Source of the DNA: Ignavibacteria bacterium RIFCSPLOWO2_12_FULL_56_21
Lineage (GTDB): Bacteria > Bacteroidota > Ignavibacteria > UBA10030
Direction of reading: 5' to 3'
Assembly (NCBI GenBank): GCA_001802945.1
Contig: MHAK01000012.1
Location: 1 to 39,332, forward strand
DNA length: 39,332 nucleotides
Shown: positions 25,137 to 32,431 of the stretch, one piece after another
How the letters are laid out: each line of letters opens with the position of its first letter
Numbering within the stretch: position 1 is the first letter of the stretch
Program-made: the position numbers and the translations under genes
Notes under the pieces: generated by a model
The model's input: only the letters and a program-made list of their open reading frames with translations
What the model was told of the DNA's origin: nothing
The model's database searches: none

Positions 25137-26233
25137 TCATTCCACTCCTGATAGTCTTCGGTACTTTGTATCTGACCGTCGTGGTTCTTCTTGTCGCGGG
25201 CGTTGCACTCGCCGGTCGCCGAGACCGTCCCGACCCCGCGGTGCGTCCTTTCGTTTCCGTCGTCATCCCGGCAAGAAATGAAGAGGCCACGATCGAAGCA
25301 TGCCTGGAATCCGTACGTGACCAGTCCTATCCTTCGAACCTCTTCGAAGTGATACTCGTCGACGACAATTCGACGGATCGCTCGGGTGCCATCGCCGCAG
25401 ATCAAGCATCGAAAGTGCTGAACATGCGCGTGATCGTTCCACGCGAAAGCAGCCATTTGACAGGAAGGTCGAACGCTCTAGCGCAAGGGATTGACGTGTC
25501 GAGGGGAGAGGTGATCATGATGACGGATGCTGACTGCGTTGTCCCCCCAACGTGGGTTGAACATACGGCGCGACGATTCCGCGAGGGCGTGGGTGTTGTC
25601 GGCGGGATGACCGTGCAGAGGTCGACAAGTGCTCTCGACGGCATGCAGTCGCTCGATTGGACTTTTCTCCTCGGCATTGCGACCGCAACCGTCGGCCTCC
25701 GGCTTCCATTGAGCATCATCGGCAACAATTTCTCGATCAGTCGTAAGGCGTACGACGACGTCGGCGGGTTTCGGTCGATCAAGAACAGCGTGACAGAGGA
25801 TTTTCAGCTCTTCAAGTCGGTCGTGAATACGGGGAGATGGGCGTATGCGTTCATGCTCGACCCTGCGACGACGAACGTCACGCGTCCTTGTCCGACAGTT
25901 GTGGAGATCATCGAACAAAAACACCGTTGGGGAAGGGGAGGTCTGGACCTCAACTGGCTGGGATACACGCTTGTCGTCACGGCATTCATGACCCACGCGT
26001 TGATCGTTCTGGGGCTTTTGGCTTCGGATGGACGCGCATTGGGTTGGCTGGGTATCAAGGCTGCTGCGGATCTTGCCTTCGTTGCGCTTGTTGCCAAGAG
26101 AGTCGGCAGGCTGGACGACCTGAGGTCGTTCATCTGGTTTGAGCTCTATTATCTGCTGTACGTCGTGCTGATGCCGCTGCGTGTTTTCTTTGTGCGGAAA
26201 GTGGTATGGAAGGGAAGGGCGTACGCCGAATGA
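25133..26233 (+). CDS. Membrane family 2 glycosyltransferase
   Basis: A 366-residue inner-membrane GT2 enzyme. An N-terminal membrane helix (about 3-27) is followed by a GT-A domain: VSVVIPARNEEATI, ILVDDNSTD, the DxD-type TDADC (132-134), a TEDFQ motif (221-223) with the catalytic Asp, and QKHRW (262-266, a QxxRW motif). At least two C-terminal helices come from about 275 on. QxxRW is typical of processive or polymerising members such as cellulose, hyaluronan and poly-GlcNAc synthases. With a deacetylase immediately upstream, an export or synthesis role for an amino-sugar polymer is a reasonable inference, but single-residue transfer to a lipid is equally possible. Last gene of the plus-strand run. 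Confidence 0.88.
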   Translation: MIIPLLIVFGTLYLTVVVLLVAGVALAGRRDRPDPAVRPFVSVVIPARNEEATIEACLESVRDQSYPSNLFEVILVDDNSTDRSGAIAADQASKVLNMRVIVPRESSHLTGRSNALAQGIDVSRGEVIMMTDADCVVPPTWVEHTARRFREGVGVVGGMTVQRSTSALDGMQSLDWTFLLGIATATVGLRLPLSIIGNNFSISRKAYDDVGGFRSIKNSVTEDFQLFKSVVNTGRWAYAFMLDPATTNVTRPCPTVVEIIEQKHRWGRGGLDLNWLGYTLVVTAFMTHALIVLGLLASDGRALGWLGIKAAADLAFVALVAKRVGRLDDLRSFIWFELYYLLYVVLMPLRVFFVRKVVWKGRAYAE

Positions 26234-26257
26234 TCGCCGGGGAGGCGAAGACCTGTG

Positions 26258-26617
26258 TCAACCCGGGAGATGCTTGTTGACGATCTCGAGCAGTTGTTCC
26301 TGGTTGAACGGTTTTTGGAGATACGTCACCATCGGATCTGAACCCCAGGCTCCGGCATCGGCCGCAAAGCCCGTCATAAGAACCATGGGAATGTTTCGGG
26401 TGGCAGGTGTCTCGCGGAGCCGCTCATGGACCATAAAGCCGTTCATCTTCTCCATGTGCACGTCGCAGATGACGAGATCGGGTAGTTCCTGCACAGCCAG
26501 ATCGTATCCGTCGGTGCCGTCGTCGGCCTGCAGGACCTTGTGTCCTTCGTTTTCAAGAATTTGACAGATTACTCCCCGATATTCGGACTCGTCGTCGATG
26601 ACAAGAATGCGGCTCAT
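26258..26617 (-). CDS. Stand-alone receiver (CheY-like) response regulator
   Basis: A 119-residue single receiver domain: acidic pair in ILVIDDESEY, phospho-acceptor Asp52 (VICDVHMEKMNG), the Thr of VLMTGFAA and Lys102 (YLQKPF). There is no output domain. The start ATG 26617 is chosen because AAGGAAG lies just upstream on the minus strand and the domain begins at once; a longer frame to 26671 would start inside the promoter region. It converges with the glycosyltransferase gene and diverges from tRNA-Ser. A partner kinase is not adjacent; the hybrid kinase at 5780 is a conceivable but unproven donor. Confidence 0.9.
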   Translation of the reverse strand: MSRILVIDDESEYRGVICQILENEGHKVLQADDGTDGYDLAVQELPDLVICDVHMEKMNGFMVHERLRETPATRNIPMVLMTGFAADAGAWGSDPMVTYLQKPFNQEQLLEIVNKHLPG

Positions 26618-26642
26618 AAATGTGATCTTCCTTTCTTGCCGT

Positions 26643-26671
26643 AACCTACGACGATGCAACGTCAACTTCAA
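26643..26671 (-). promoter_or_regulatory. Candidate promoter of the response regulator gene
   Basis: Read on the minus strand: TTGAAG (26671-26666), a 17-base spacer and TAGGTT (26648-26643). This predicts an RNA start about 20 bases before the ATG, leaving room for the visible AAGGAAG ribosome site. Its -35 box is one arm of the palindrome CTTCAAT-AGAT-ATTGAAG. Confidence 0.4.
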
Positions 26672-26677
26672 TAGATA

Positions 26678-26706
26678 TTGAAGGTGCGCGTATGGAAGCG
26701 TACATT
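26678..26706 (+). promoter_or_regulatory. Candidate promoter upstream of tRNA-Ser
   Basis: TTGAAG (26678-26683), a 17-base spacer and TACATT (26701-26706), on the strand of the tRNA and about 85 bases before it. The -35 box is the other arm of the same palindrome (26666-26683), so the two promoters are back to back and mirror-symmetric. Confidence 0.45.
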
Positions 26707-26718
26707 TAAAGCCTTTTC

Positions 26719-26784
26719 AGGAGCCGGCAGAACGGTGCCTCCGAATCACAAGGCGATTTGGACGGACTATTGCACCGGTCTTAA
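26719..26784 (+). repeat. Partial, interrupted duplicate of tRNA-Ser
   Basis: GCCGGCAGAACGG (26723-26735) resembles the tRNA's 5' part GCTGGCAGAACGG. After about 30 unrelated bases, CTATTGCACCGGTCTT (26767-26782) is identical to tRNA positions 26811-26826 (D-loop through the first anticodon-loop bases). The duplicate then ends in AAGTTGCTAC with no 3' half, so it cannot form a tRNA. Confidence 0.6.
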
Positions 26785-26792
26785 GTTGCTAC

Positions 26793-26877
26793 GGAGAGCT
26801 GGCAGAACGGCTATTGCACCGGTCTTGAAAACCGGCGCCCCGAAAGGGGCTTGTAGGTTCGAATCCTACGCTCTCCG
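26793..26877 (+). tRNA. tRNA-Ser (anticodon TGA)
   Basis: Acceptor arms GGAGAGC (26793-26799) and GCTCTCC (26870-26876) with discriminator G. The anticodon arm is CCGGT-CTTGAAA-ACCGG, giving anticodon TGA (serine UCN). A long class II variable arm (GCCCC-GAAA-GGGGC) is present, and the T arm is GTAGG-TTCGAAT-CCTAC. CCA is not encoded. It reads in the same direction as the candidate promoter at 26678. Confidence 0.95.
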
Positions 26878-27115
26878 CACGTTGGGTTTCGCAAATACCG
26901 GAACACTGTTGCATTCTTCATCTCTCTGTTCCGATTCATAATTATTTCTTTCCCGCCTTTTCCAAAGTTTCTCACGTACTTCGGTCCTACAGCCGAAAAA
27001 TGTGCTCCGGTGCCTGTGCCGCCGAGGCACGGTCCTTGCAAACATTTTCCCTGCTTGACAATGCAGTTGCGCCATCTCCAATCTTGCGAGATGTGACCTT
27101 CCGTTACCCAGAATC
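26878..27115. other. Spacer between tRNA-Ser and the zinc-ribbon gene
   Basis: No gene seen. A small hairpin GTGCCT...AGGCAC (27010-27030) and a TTCGG...CCGAA dyad (about 26983-26998) are present without T-runs. TTGACA at 27055-27060 matches a -35 box exactly but is followed only by a poor CAATCT at 18 bases, so I do not call a promoter. Confidence 0.4.
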
Positions 27116-27307
27116 ATGGACGAACCCAGATTCCATTGTCTCGATTGCGACAAGATCTTTCGCGTCGCGGTTGCCGGCTGCGAAAGCCAACCCATCGTGA
27201 TGAGATGTCCGCTCTGTAGTTCTGTCGAGGTTGAGCGGCTTCCCGAAAATGTGGTGCACTTCCTCGAGGAAGGCGAGCACGCCGGCTGGGCGGGTAGTAT
27301 CAGTTGA
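27116..27307 (+). CDS. Small zinc-ribbon protein, unknown function
   Basis: A 63-residue protein with two CxxC knuckles (Cys8/Cys11 in FHCLDCDK and Cys31/Cys34 in MRCPLCSS), the usual layout of a zinc ribbon, and an acidic C-terminal tail. An extra Cys22 lies between them. It resembles short FmdB- or rubredoxin-like regulatory or metal-binding proteins, but I cannot place it in a named family. The ATG at 27116 is the only sensible start. A strong terminator follows its stop within ten bases, so it is a separate transcription unit from the hydrogenase operon. Gene status is supported by the Cys pattern and the terminator. Confidence 0.65.
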   Translation: MDEPRFHCLDCDKIFRVAVAGCESQPIVMRCPLCSSVEVERLPENVVHFLEEGEHAGWAGSIS

Positions 27308-27311
27308 ATGT

Positions 27312-27347
27312 CCTGCTTTTCGATCACGATGGAAAGCAGGATTTTTT
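27312..27347 (+). terminator. Rho-independent terminator after the zinc-ribbon gene
   Basis: CCTGCTTTTC (27312-27321), a 9-base loop and GGAAAGCAGG (27331-27340) pair over 10 positions with one G-T wobble, then A and six T. It separates the zinc-ribbon unit from the hydrogenase operon. Confidence 0.85.
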
Positions 27348-27408
27348 ATCCGACTCCGCACGATCGCGGCCCATTCACCCTCTTCCAACATCCACGAAAG
27401 TACCGGCC

Positions 27409-27900
27409 ATGAGCCCTTTAAGCACGCTTCTTCGCTATCTGCGTCTCTGCGGAGTCCCCTTTCACGCGGGGTCGACGGAGAATACTGCTCTGCGCACCTC
27501 CGTGGAAGAAGACGCCGAGCTTGCCACCATAGACCGCGTTGTCGTTACACCGCTTTCATTGGACGGTCGCACCTGGCTCGCAGTTACCGGCGAAGGGCGT
27601 GTCATTCAACCGCATCTCGTACAACGATCGTTTGGGGTTTGCAGCGTCTCGGGCGTTCATGAAGAAAACCTTCCGTTGCTCTTCCCGGGCTGTGCGGCTG
27701 ATACGATTCCGCCCCTTGGGAATCTTTTCGGTGTTCCGATTATCCTCGATGAATACCTCAGTGACGCTCAAGCGTTGAGTTTTCCGGCGTACACGAGTGA
27801 TGTATGCGTCTCGATTCGAACCGCCGATCTGCGCAAGCTGGCCAAACCCGTCGTTGCGCAGATCTCTTCACCCGCGCGCACCGCGGCTGCCATGTCCTGA
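27409..27900 (+). CDS. YbaK/EbsC-like (aminoacyl-tRNA deacylase fold) protein
   Basis: A 163-residue protein with the YbaK/ProX fold: an N-terminal helix then GVPF, a hydrophobic strand, VQRSFG, LLFPGCAADTIPPLGNLFGVPIILDEYL (the family's G-x-[IV]-[PS]-P-[LF]-G motif) and SIRTADLRKL at the end. Relatives hydrolyse mischarged aminoacyl-tRNA or bind tRNA. The Lys that family members use (SFKTLLV-type strand) appears to be Arg43 here (TIDRVVVT), so activity may be altered; this rests on eye alignment. ATG 27409 is preferred because upstream in-frame codons overlap the terminator. The next gene, hypA, starts 23 bases after the stop, so it seems to be the first gene of the hydrogenase operon, where no YbaK function is established. 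Confidence 0.75.
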   Translation: MSPLSTLLRYLRLCGVPFHAGSTENTALRTSVEEDAELATIDRVVVTPLSLDGRTWLAVTGEGRVIQPHLVQRSFGVCSVSGVHEENLPLLFPGCAADTIPPLGNLFGVPIILDEYLSDAQALSFPAYTSDVCVSIRTADLRKLAKPVVAQISSPARTAAAMS

Positions 27901-27922
27901 CATCGAGCGGTCGGCCCAATCC

Positions 27923-28279
27923 ATGCATGAGCTCTCCATTGCCCAGAACGTGATCGAGTGGATCCAGCGATCCCTGCCGCCGGAAGACCTCCCGCGTGTC
28001 CGCGTGGTGCGATTGCGTGTCGGGGCATTGGCGGGTGTCGTTCCGGATTCGCTTGAATTCTCGTTCGCGGCCGCAACGTACGGAACCACCCTTGAGCGTG
28101 CCGCACTAGATATCGAAGCACGGCCATTCGTTGTCCGATGCCTCGCATGCGGCGAGCGGACGTCGAATGAGCTGGGATGGACCGTGTGCGATCTGTGTGG
28201 AAGCCGCGACACTGTGGTCGACAGCGGTATGGAGCTCGACCTGGTTCACTTGGACCTGCAGGATCCCCCTCCGTCATGA
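27923..28279 (+). CDS. hypA: Hydrogenase nickel-insertion protein HypA
   Basis: A 118-residue metallochaperone that, with HypB, delivers Ni to the hydrogenase large subunit. The mature N terminus MHELSIAQ provides the nickel-binding Met-His-Glu. A zinc site is formed by Cys73/Cys76 (CLACG) and Cys89/Cys92 (CDLCG). ATG 27923 is chosen because the MHE motif must be N-terminal; the frame is open further upstream inside the YbaK-like gene but that is not coding. The stop overlaps the hypB start. Confidence 0.95.
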   Translation: MHELSIAQNVIEWIQRSLPPEDLPRVRVVRLRVGALAGVVPDSLEFSFAAATYGTTLERAALDIEARPFVVRCLACGERTSNELGWTVCDLCGSRDTVVDSGMELDLVHLDLQDPPPS

Positions 28280-28947
28280 GCCTCCTCACCATTGAACGCA
28301 AGGTGCTCGAAAGGAACGACGCGATCGCGGAAAAGAACCGCGAGACCTTGCACAAGCATGGTGTCTTCTGCGTCAATATCGTCAGCTCCCCGGGGTCGGG
28401 AAAGACGACCCTCATCGAACGAACATTGGAAGGCGTAAAGAATCTCATCCGCATTGCAGTTATCGAAGGCGATGTACAGACAGACCTCGATGCCCGGCGC
28501 ATCGCCGCGTATGGTGTGCCAACCGTGCAAATAGTGACGAACGGCGGCTGTCACCTGGAAGCACATCTGATTGCCGACGCGCTCAACGGGATCTCGTTGG
28601 CGGATGCAGATCTTTTGCTGATCGAAAACGTCGGGAACCTCGTTTGTCCCGCAAGCTACGATCTGGGCGAAGAGATCAAGGTTGTCGTACTGAGCGTCAC
28701 CGAGGGAGACGACAAACCGTTGAAATATCCCGCCATGTTCCGTAACGCTGCCGTCCTTGTCGTCAACAAGATTGACCTCCTGCCGTACCTGCGCTGCAGC
28801 ATCGACACGCTCGTGGCGAACGCGCTCGGGATCAATCCGCGCCTGAAGGTATTCCGCCTCTCTTCCGCGACGAGTGAAGGAGTGGAAGCGTGGACGTCCT
28901 GGCTCGTGGAATCCGTTGCCCGCCATCGCAAGGAACCTTCCGCATGA
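28276..28947 (+). CDS. hypB: Hydrogenase nickel-incorporation GTPase HypB
   Basis: A 223-residue SIMIBI GTPase driving nickel transfer from HypA to HoxH. It shows the P-loop SSPGSGKTT (about 37-45), the switch segment EGDVQTDLDARRI, the metal-binding Cys92-His93 (GGCHLEAHL) of the G domain, ENVGNLVCPASYDLGE and the guanine-specificity NKIDLLPY. The N terminus lacks a His-rich nickel-storage stretch and the CxxCGC motif of the E. coli protein, so storage is not expected. It starts at ATG 28276 overlapping hypA, and its stop overlaps hoxE. Confidence 0.95.
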   Translation: MSLLTIERKVLERNDAIAEKNRETLHKHGVFCVNIVSSPGSGKTTLIERTLEGVKNLIRIAVIEGDVQTDLDARRIAAYGVPTVQIVTNGGCHLEAHLIADALNGISLADADLLLIENVGNLVCPASYDLGEEIKVVVLSVTEGDDKPLKYPAMFRNAAVLVVNKIDLLPYLRCSIDTLVANALGINPRLKVFRLSSATSEGVEAWTSWLVESVARHRKEPSA

Positions 28948-29504
28948 CAACCGTATCCAGCACCGCCCGCCCTCAGCCGAGCCCGTCCTCGGGCGAGGCC
29001 GGGGAACGCGCTCATCCCAGCGGCGATAATCGCTTCAAGCTGCTGGACCGCACGATCTCCCGCTTTCAAGCGCGCGGCGACGCGCTCATCGAAGTGCTCC
29101 ATGCTGCCCAAAGCATCTTCGGCTTTCTTGAGAGCGACCTCATGATCTACATCGCGCGCGCCCTGAAGCTTCCCCTCAGCCGGGTGTACGGCGTGGCCAC
29201 GTTCTATCACTTCTTCAATCTTAAGCCAAAGGGACAACATACGTTCGTTCTCTGCATGGGAACAGCTTGCTATGTGAAGGGGGCTGAAGCGATCCAAAAC
29301 GCCGTGTCGGCGACATGCGGCGCTCGATTCGGCGAGACCACGCCGGACGGGGCTGTCTCGCTCGTTTCCGCACGATGCATCGGGTCGTGCGGGCTCGCGC
29401 CGGTGGCCGTGGTCGACGACCAGGTGGCCGGCAAACTCAATGTCGAATCCGCCGTCAAGCGGCTGGAAGCCTGGACCACGGAACCGGAAAAGGTGGCGAC
29501 ATGA
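28944..29504 (+). CDS. hoxE: Bidirectional hydrogenase diaphorase subunit HoxE
   Basis: A 186-residue NuoE/24-kDa-type protein carrying one [2Fe-2S] cluster in a thioredoxin-like domain: ligands Cys104 and Cys109 (LCMGTAC), Cys145 and Cys149 (RCIGSCG). The N-terminal helical domain has [16 protein letters not shown] and [10 protein letters not shown]. With HoxF and HoxU it forms the NAD(P)H-oxidising arm of the soluble bidirectional [NiFe] hydrogenase. The first ~28 residues are low-complexity (Ser/Pro-rich) and unusual. ATG 28944 overlaps the hypB stop, and the gene overlaps hoxF by four bases. A NuoE of complex I is the alternative name, but the context settles it. Confidence 0.93.
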   Translation: MTTVSSTARPQPSPSSGEAGERAHPSGDNRFKLLDRTISRFQARGDALIEVLHAAQSIFGFLESDLMIYIARALKLPLSRVYGVATFYHFFNLKPKGQHTFVLCMGTACYVKGAEAIQNAVSATCGARFGETTPDGAVSLVSARCIGSCGLAPVAVVDDQVAGKLNVESAVKRLEAWTTEPEKVAT

Positions 29505-31135
29505 CACTTGAAGAACTCGATGAACGGGGCGCGGAGGAACGGGCGCGCCAGGAAGGATTCAAGACGCGTGTTCTCACATGCACGGCCGCAGGGTGCACGT
29601 CGTGCGGCGCGCAAAAAGTCGTGGAACAATTCCGAAAGAGCGTGGAGGACCGCGGCCTGACAAAGGAAGTCGAAGTTGTTGAGACCGGATGCATGGGTCT
29701 GTGCGGTGAAGGTCCGCTGGTCCAGATCTTGTCGGACGAGACCCGGTACAGCCGTGTCGACCCCGAAGCGGCGAAACGGATCGTCGACGAACATCTCGTC
29801 GGCGGTTCGATGGTCCGGGAACATCGCATCGACCCGGATATGCCGTTCTATGCTCGTCAGGTCAGAGTTGTTCTGCAGAATTGCGGCAGGATCGATGCGG
29901 AAAAGATCGAAGGGGCGATCGCCGTCGGAGGGTACACGGCACTTGCAAAAGTGCTGACCGAGATGAAGCCGGAAGAAGTTGTCGAAGAAGTGCGGAAATC
30001 CGGTCTAAGGGGGCGGGGTGGGGCGGGATATCCGACCGGTCTCAAGTGGGCGATTGTGCGGAAAGCTCAGGGGGAGCAGAAATTCGCCGTTTGCAATGCG
30101 GACGAAGGCGACCCGGGTGCGTTCATGGACCGCAGCGTGCTCGAAGGCGACCCGCACCGAGTGCTCGAAGGTATGGCGATCGCGGGATATGCCACAGGAG
30201 CATCGCAGGGCTACATTTACATTCGGGCAGAATATCCGCTCGCCATCGACCGTCTGCGGACGGCGATCAAACAGGCGGAACGGCTCGGCCTGCTGGGAAA
30301 TCGCATCCTCGAATCGTCGTTCAGCTTTCGCGTCGACCTCCGCATCGGCGCCGGTGCATTCGTATGCGGCGAAGAAACGGCGCTCATGCGCTCCATCCTT
30401 GGACGCCGGGGGAGACCCCGGCCTCGTCCGCCGTATCCTTCTGAAAAAGGCTTGTGGGGAATGCCGACGCTTATCAACAACGTCGAAACCTATGCGAACA
30501 TAGCGCCGATCATTCTCCGGGGAAGCGCATGGTTCGCATCGATGGGGACGCCGAAAAGCACCGGCACGAAAGTGTTCGCGCTTGCTGGCAAGATCCGGAA
30601 CACCGGATTGATCGAAGTGCCGATGGGCGTTCCGCTGAGACAGATCATCGACGAGATCGGCGGTGGAACGACAGAGGGGACGACGTTCAAGGCTGCGCAG
30701 ACCGGCGGCCCTTCAGGTGGGTGCATCCCTGCCGGCCATCTTGACCTACCCGTAGACTATGAGTCGCTCCAATCCGTAGGGTCGATCATGGGGAGCGGTG
30801 GAATGATCGTGATGGATTCGACTTCAAACATGGTCGATGTGGCGAAGTTCTTCATGGAATTCAGCGTCGACGAATCGTGCGGGAAATGCGTTCCGTGCCG
30901 CGTCGGGACGAAGCAAATCGCCCTCTTACTGGAAAAACTCCGGGCGAAAAAGGCCACCATCGACGACCTCGCGTTGCTGGAAGAGCTGTGCGTCATGGTC
31001 AAAGAAACGAGCCTTTGCGGGCTGGGGCAATCTGCACCGAACCCCGTTCTCTCGACTCTTCGATTCTTCCGACAAGAATACACGGACCTCCTGAAGCCGA
31101 AGCTTGTCTTCGAGCCGTCCGACGGCGTAGCTTGA
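29501..31135 (+). CDS. hoxF: Bidirectional hydrogenase NAD(P)H-FMN subunit HoxF
   Basis: A 544-residue NuoF-type flavoprotein, the site of NAD(P)+/NAD(P)H exchange. The N-terminal ~100 residues form a thioredoxin-like [2Fe-2S] module (Cys27, Cys32, Cys35 in [12 protein letters not shown]; Cys64 and Cys68 in GCMGLCG). The FMN/NADH domain follows ([45 protein letters not shown]). A C-terminal [4Fe-4S] site is in [11 protein letters not shown] with a distal [10 protein letters not shown]. Start ATG 29501 overlaps hoxE. NAD versus NADP preference cannot be read from the sequence by eye. Confidence 0.95.
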   Translation: MTLEELDERGAEERARQEGFKTRVLTCTAAGCTSCGAQKVVEQFRKSVEDRGLTKEVEVVETGCMGLCGEGPLVQILSDETRYSRVDPEAAKRIVDEHLVGGSMVREHRIDPDMPFYARQVRVVLQNCGRIDAEKIEGAIAVGGYTALAKVLTEMKPEEVVEEVRKSGLRGRGGAGYPTGLKWAIVRKAQGEQKFAVCNADEGDPGAFMDRSVLEGDPHRVLEGMAIAGYATGASQGYIYIRAEYPLAIDRLRTAIKQAERLGLLGNRILESSFSFRVDLRIGAGAFVCGEETALMRSILGRRGRPRPRPPYPSEKGLWGMPTLINNVETYANIAPIILRGSAWFASMGTPKSTGTKVFALAGKIRNTGLIEVPMGVPLRQIIDEIGGGTTEGTTFKAAQTGGPSGGCIPAGHLDLPVDYESLQSVGSIMGSGGMIVMDSTSNMVDVAKFFMEFSVDESCGKCVPCRVGTKQIALLLEKLRAKKATIDDLALLEELCVMVKETSLCGLGQSAPNPVLSTLRFFRQEYTDLLKPKLVFEPSDGVA

Positions 31136-31152
31136 AAAATCCGGGAGCACGT

Positions 31153-31887
31153 ATGGCAGTCATTACCTTCAGCATCAACGGAGAGCCGGTCAGCGGCCGG
31201 CAAGACGAGAGCATCCTTGAGATCGCCCGCCAGCACAACATCCGAATACCAACGCTGTGCCATCTCGACGGTCTTTCCGACGTCGGTGCATGCCGGTTGT
31301 GTCTGGTTGAGGTCGAAGGAACAGCGAAACTCTTCCCGGCGTGCTCGACATTTCCCTCGGAGAACATGGTCGTTCGCACGGACACTGATCGGTTACGCCG
31401 GTACCGCCGGACGATCGTCGAACTGTTAGCCTCCGAGGGAAACCATCAGTGCGCCGTGTGCGTGGTGAACAATCATTGCGAGCTTCAGAACCTCGCATAC
31501 CAAGTCGGCCTGGAGCACGTGCGGGTCCAATATTTGTTCCCGCGAAAGGACCTGGACGCCTCGCACAGGGACTACATCATCGACCGCAATCGATGCGTGT
31601 TGTGTACGAGATGCGTTCGTGTGTGCCACGAAGTGGAAGGCGCGCACGTCTGGGACATAGCAAACCGCGGTATCAACTGTGAGATCATAGCAGACATGCA
31701 TCAACCATGGGGGACCTCAGACAGCTGTACGTCGTGTGGCAAGTGCGTGCTCGTGTGTCCGGTGGGAGCGCTGATCGAGAAGGGGGCGACGGTGGCCGAA
31801 ATGGAGAAGCACCGCGCATTCCTGCCGTACATCATGACCGCGCGGACAAAACACGAATGGATCGCCCGGGCGATCGAGGAGGATTGA
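31153..31887 (+). CDS. hoxU: Bidirectional hydrogenase iron-sulfur subunit HoxU
   Basis: A 244-residue NuoG-N-terminal-like electron-transfer subunit linking HoxF to HoxY. Four clusters are predicted: a [2Fe-2S] ferredoxin domain (Cys36, Cys47, Cys50, Cys64), a His/Cys-ligated [4Fe-4S] (His98, Cys100, Cys103, Cys109 in NHQCAVCVVNNHC, the HoxU-type spacing), and two [4Fe-4S] in CVLCTRCVRVCHEV and CTSCGKCVLVCPVGAL. ATG 31153 gives the standard N terminus, 17 bases after the hoxF stop, with GGGAG upstream. The short length fits HoxU rather than full NuoG. Confidence 0.95.
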   Translation: MAVITFSINGEPVSGRQDESILEIARQHNIRIPTLCHLDGLSDVGACRLCLVEVEGTAKLFPACSTFPSENMVVRTDTDRLRRYRRTIVELLASEGNHQCAVCVVNNHCELQNLAYQVGLEHVRVQYLFPRKDLDASHRDYIIDRNRCVLCTRCVRVCHEVEGAHVWDIANRGINCEIIADMHQPWGTSDSCTSCGKCVLVCPVGALIEKGATVAEMEKHRAFLPYIMTARTKHEWIARAIEED

Positions 31888-31888
31888 C

Positions 31889-32431
31889 ATGGCAACGAGT
31901 GCAAAACCCCGCGTCGCAACGGTGTGGCTGGGCGGATGTTCGGGTTGTCACATGTCCTTGCTTGACCTCGACGAACGTCTTATCGAGCTAGCGGACCGCA
32001 TGGAACTGGTCTTCTCGCCGATCGCCGATGTAAAGGAATATCCGGCGAATGTCGACGTTGCGCTCGTCGAGGGGGCGGTGTCCAGCGAAGAGCACGAACA
32101 TATGGCGCGTCTGATTCGGACGCGCAGCCGGTGTGTCGTTTCTTTCGGCGATTGTGCAACCACAGGCAACGTAACGGCTCTCCGCAACCGCTTCTCGGTC
32201 AACGATCTCATGAAGCGTTCGTATGTCGAGCTCGCTCCGGGCGGACCGGCGATGCCATCGACGGTCATCAGCCCGCTTGCGGACACGGCACGACCGCTGC
32301 ATGAAGTGATCCCCGTCGACGCGTTTCTGCACGGCTGTCCTCCGACTGCGGAAGAGATCTGGTTCGCCGTCGACGCGCTGCTGCAGGGGCGGATACCCGA
32401 ACTCCCGAATGTATACCTGCGCTATGGATAA
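31889..32431 (+). CDS. hoxY: [NiFe]-hydrogenase small subunit HoxY
   Basis: A 180-residue small subunit with the proximal [4Fe-4S] cluster only: Cys17 and Cys20 ([10 protein letters not shown]), Cys89 ([10 protein letters not shown]) and Cys150 (LHGCPP). There is no twin-arginine signal, so it is cytoplasmic. The small size and single cluster are those of group 3 enzymes. GAGGAGG at 31876-31882 is a strong ribosome site. The gene starts one base after the hoxU stop and overlaps hoxH by eight bases. Confidence 0.95.
   Translation: MATSAKPRVATVWLGGCSGCHMSLLDLDERLIELADRMELVFSPIADVKEYPANVDVALVEGAVSSEEHEHMARLIRTRSRCVVSFGDCATTGNVTALRNRFSVNDLMKRSYVELAPGGPAMPSTVISPLADTARPLHEVIPVDAFLHGCPPTAEEIWFAVDALLQGRIPELPNVYLRYG

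Noticed and set aside
26234-26248. TCGCC-GGGGA-GGCGA hairpin between convergent genes
   Set aside because: The stem is only five pairs and there is no T-run on either strand, too weak for a terminator call.
27055-27083. TTGACA as promoter of the zinc-ribbon gene
   Set aside because: The -35 match is perfect but the -10 position (CAATCT at 18 bases) is poor, so it is not listed as a feature.
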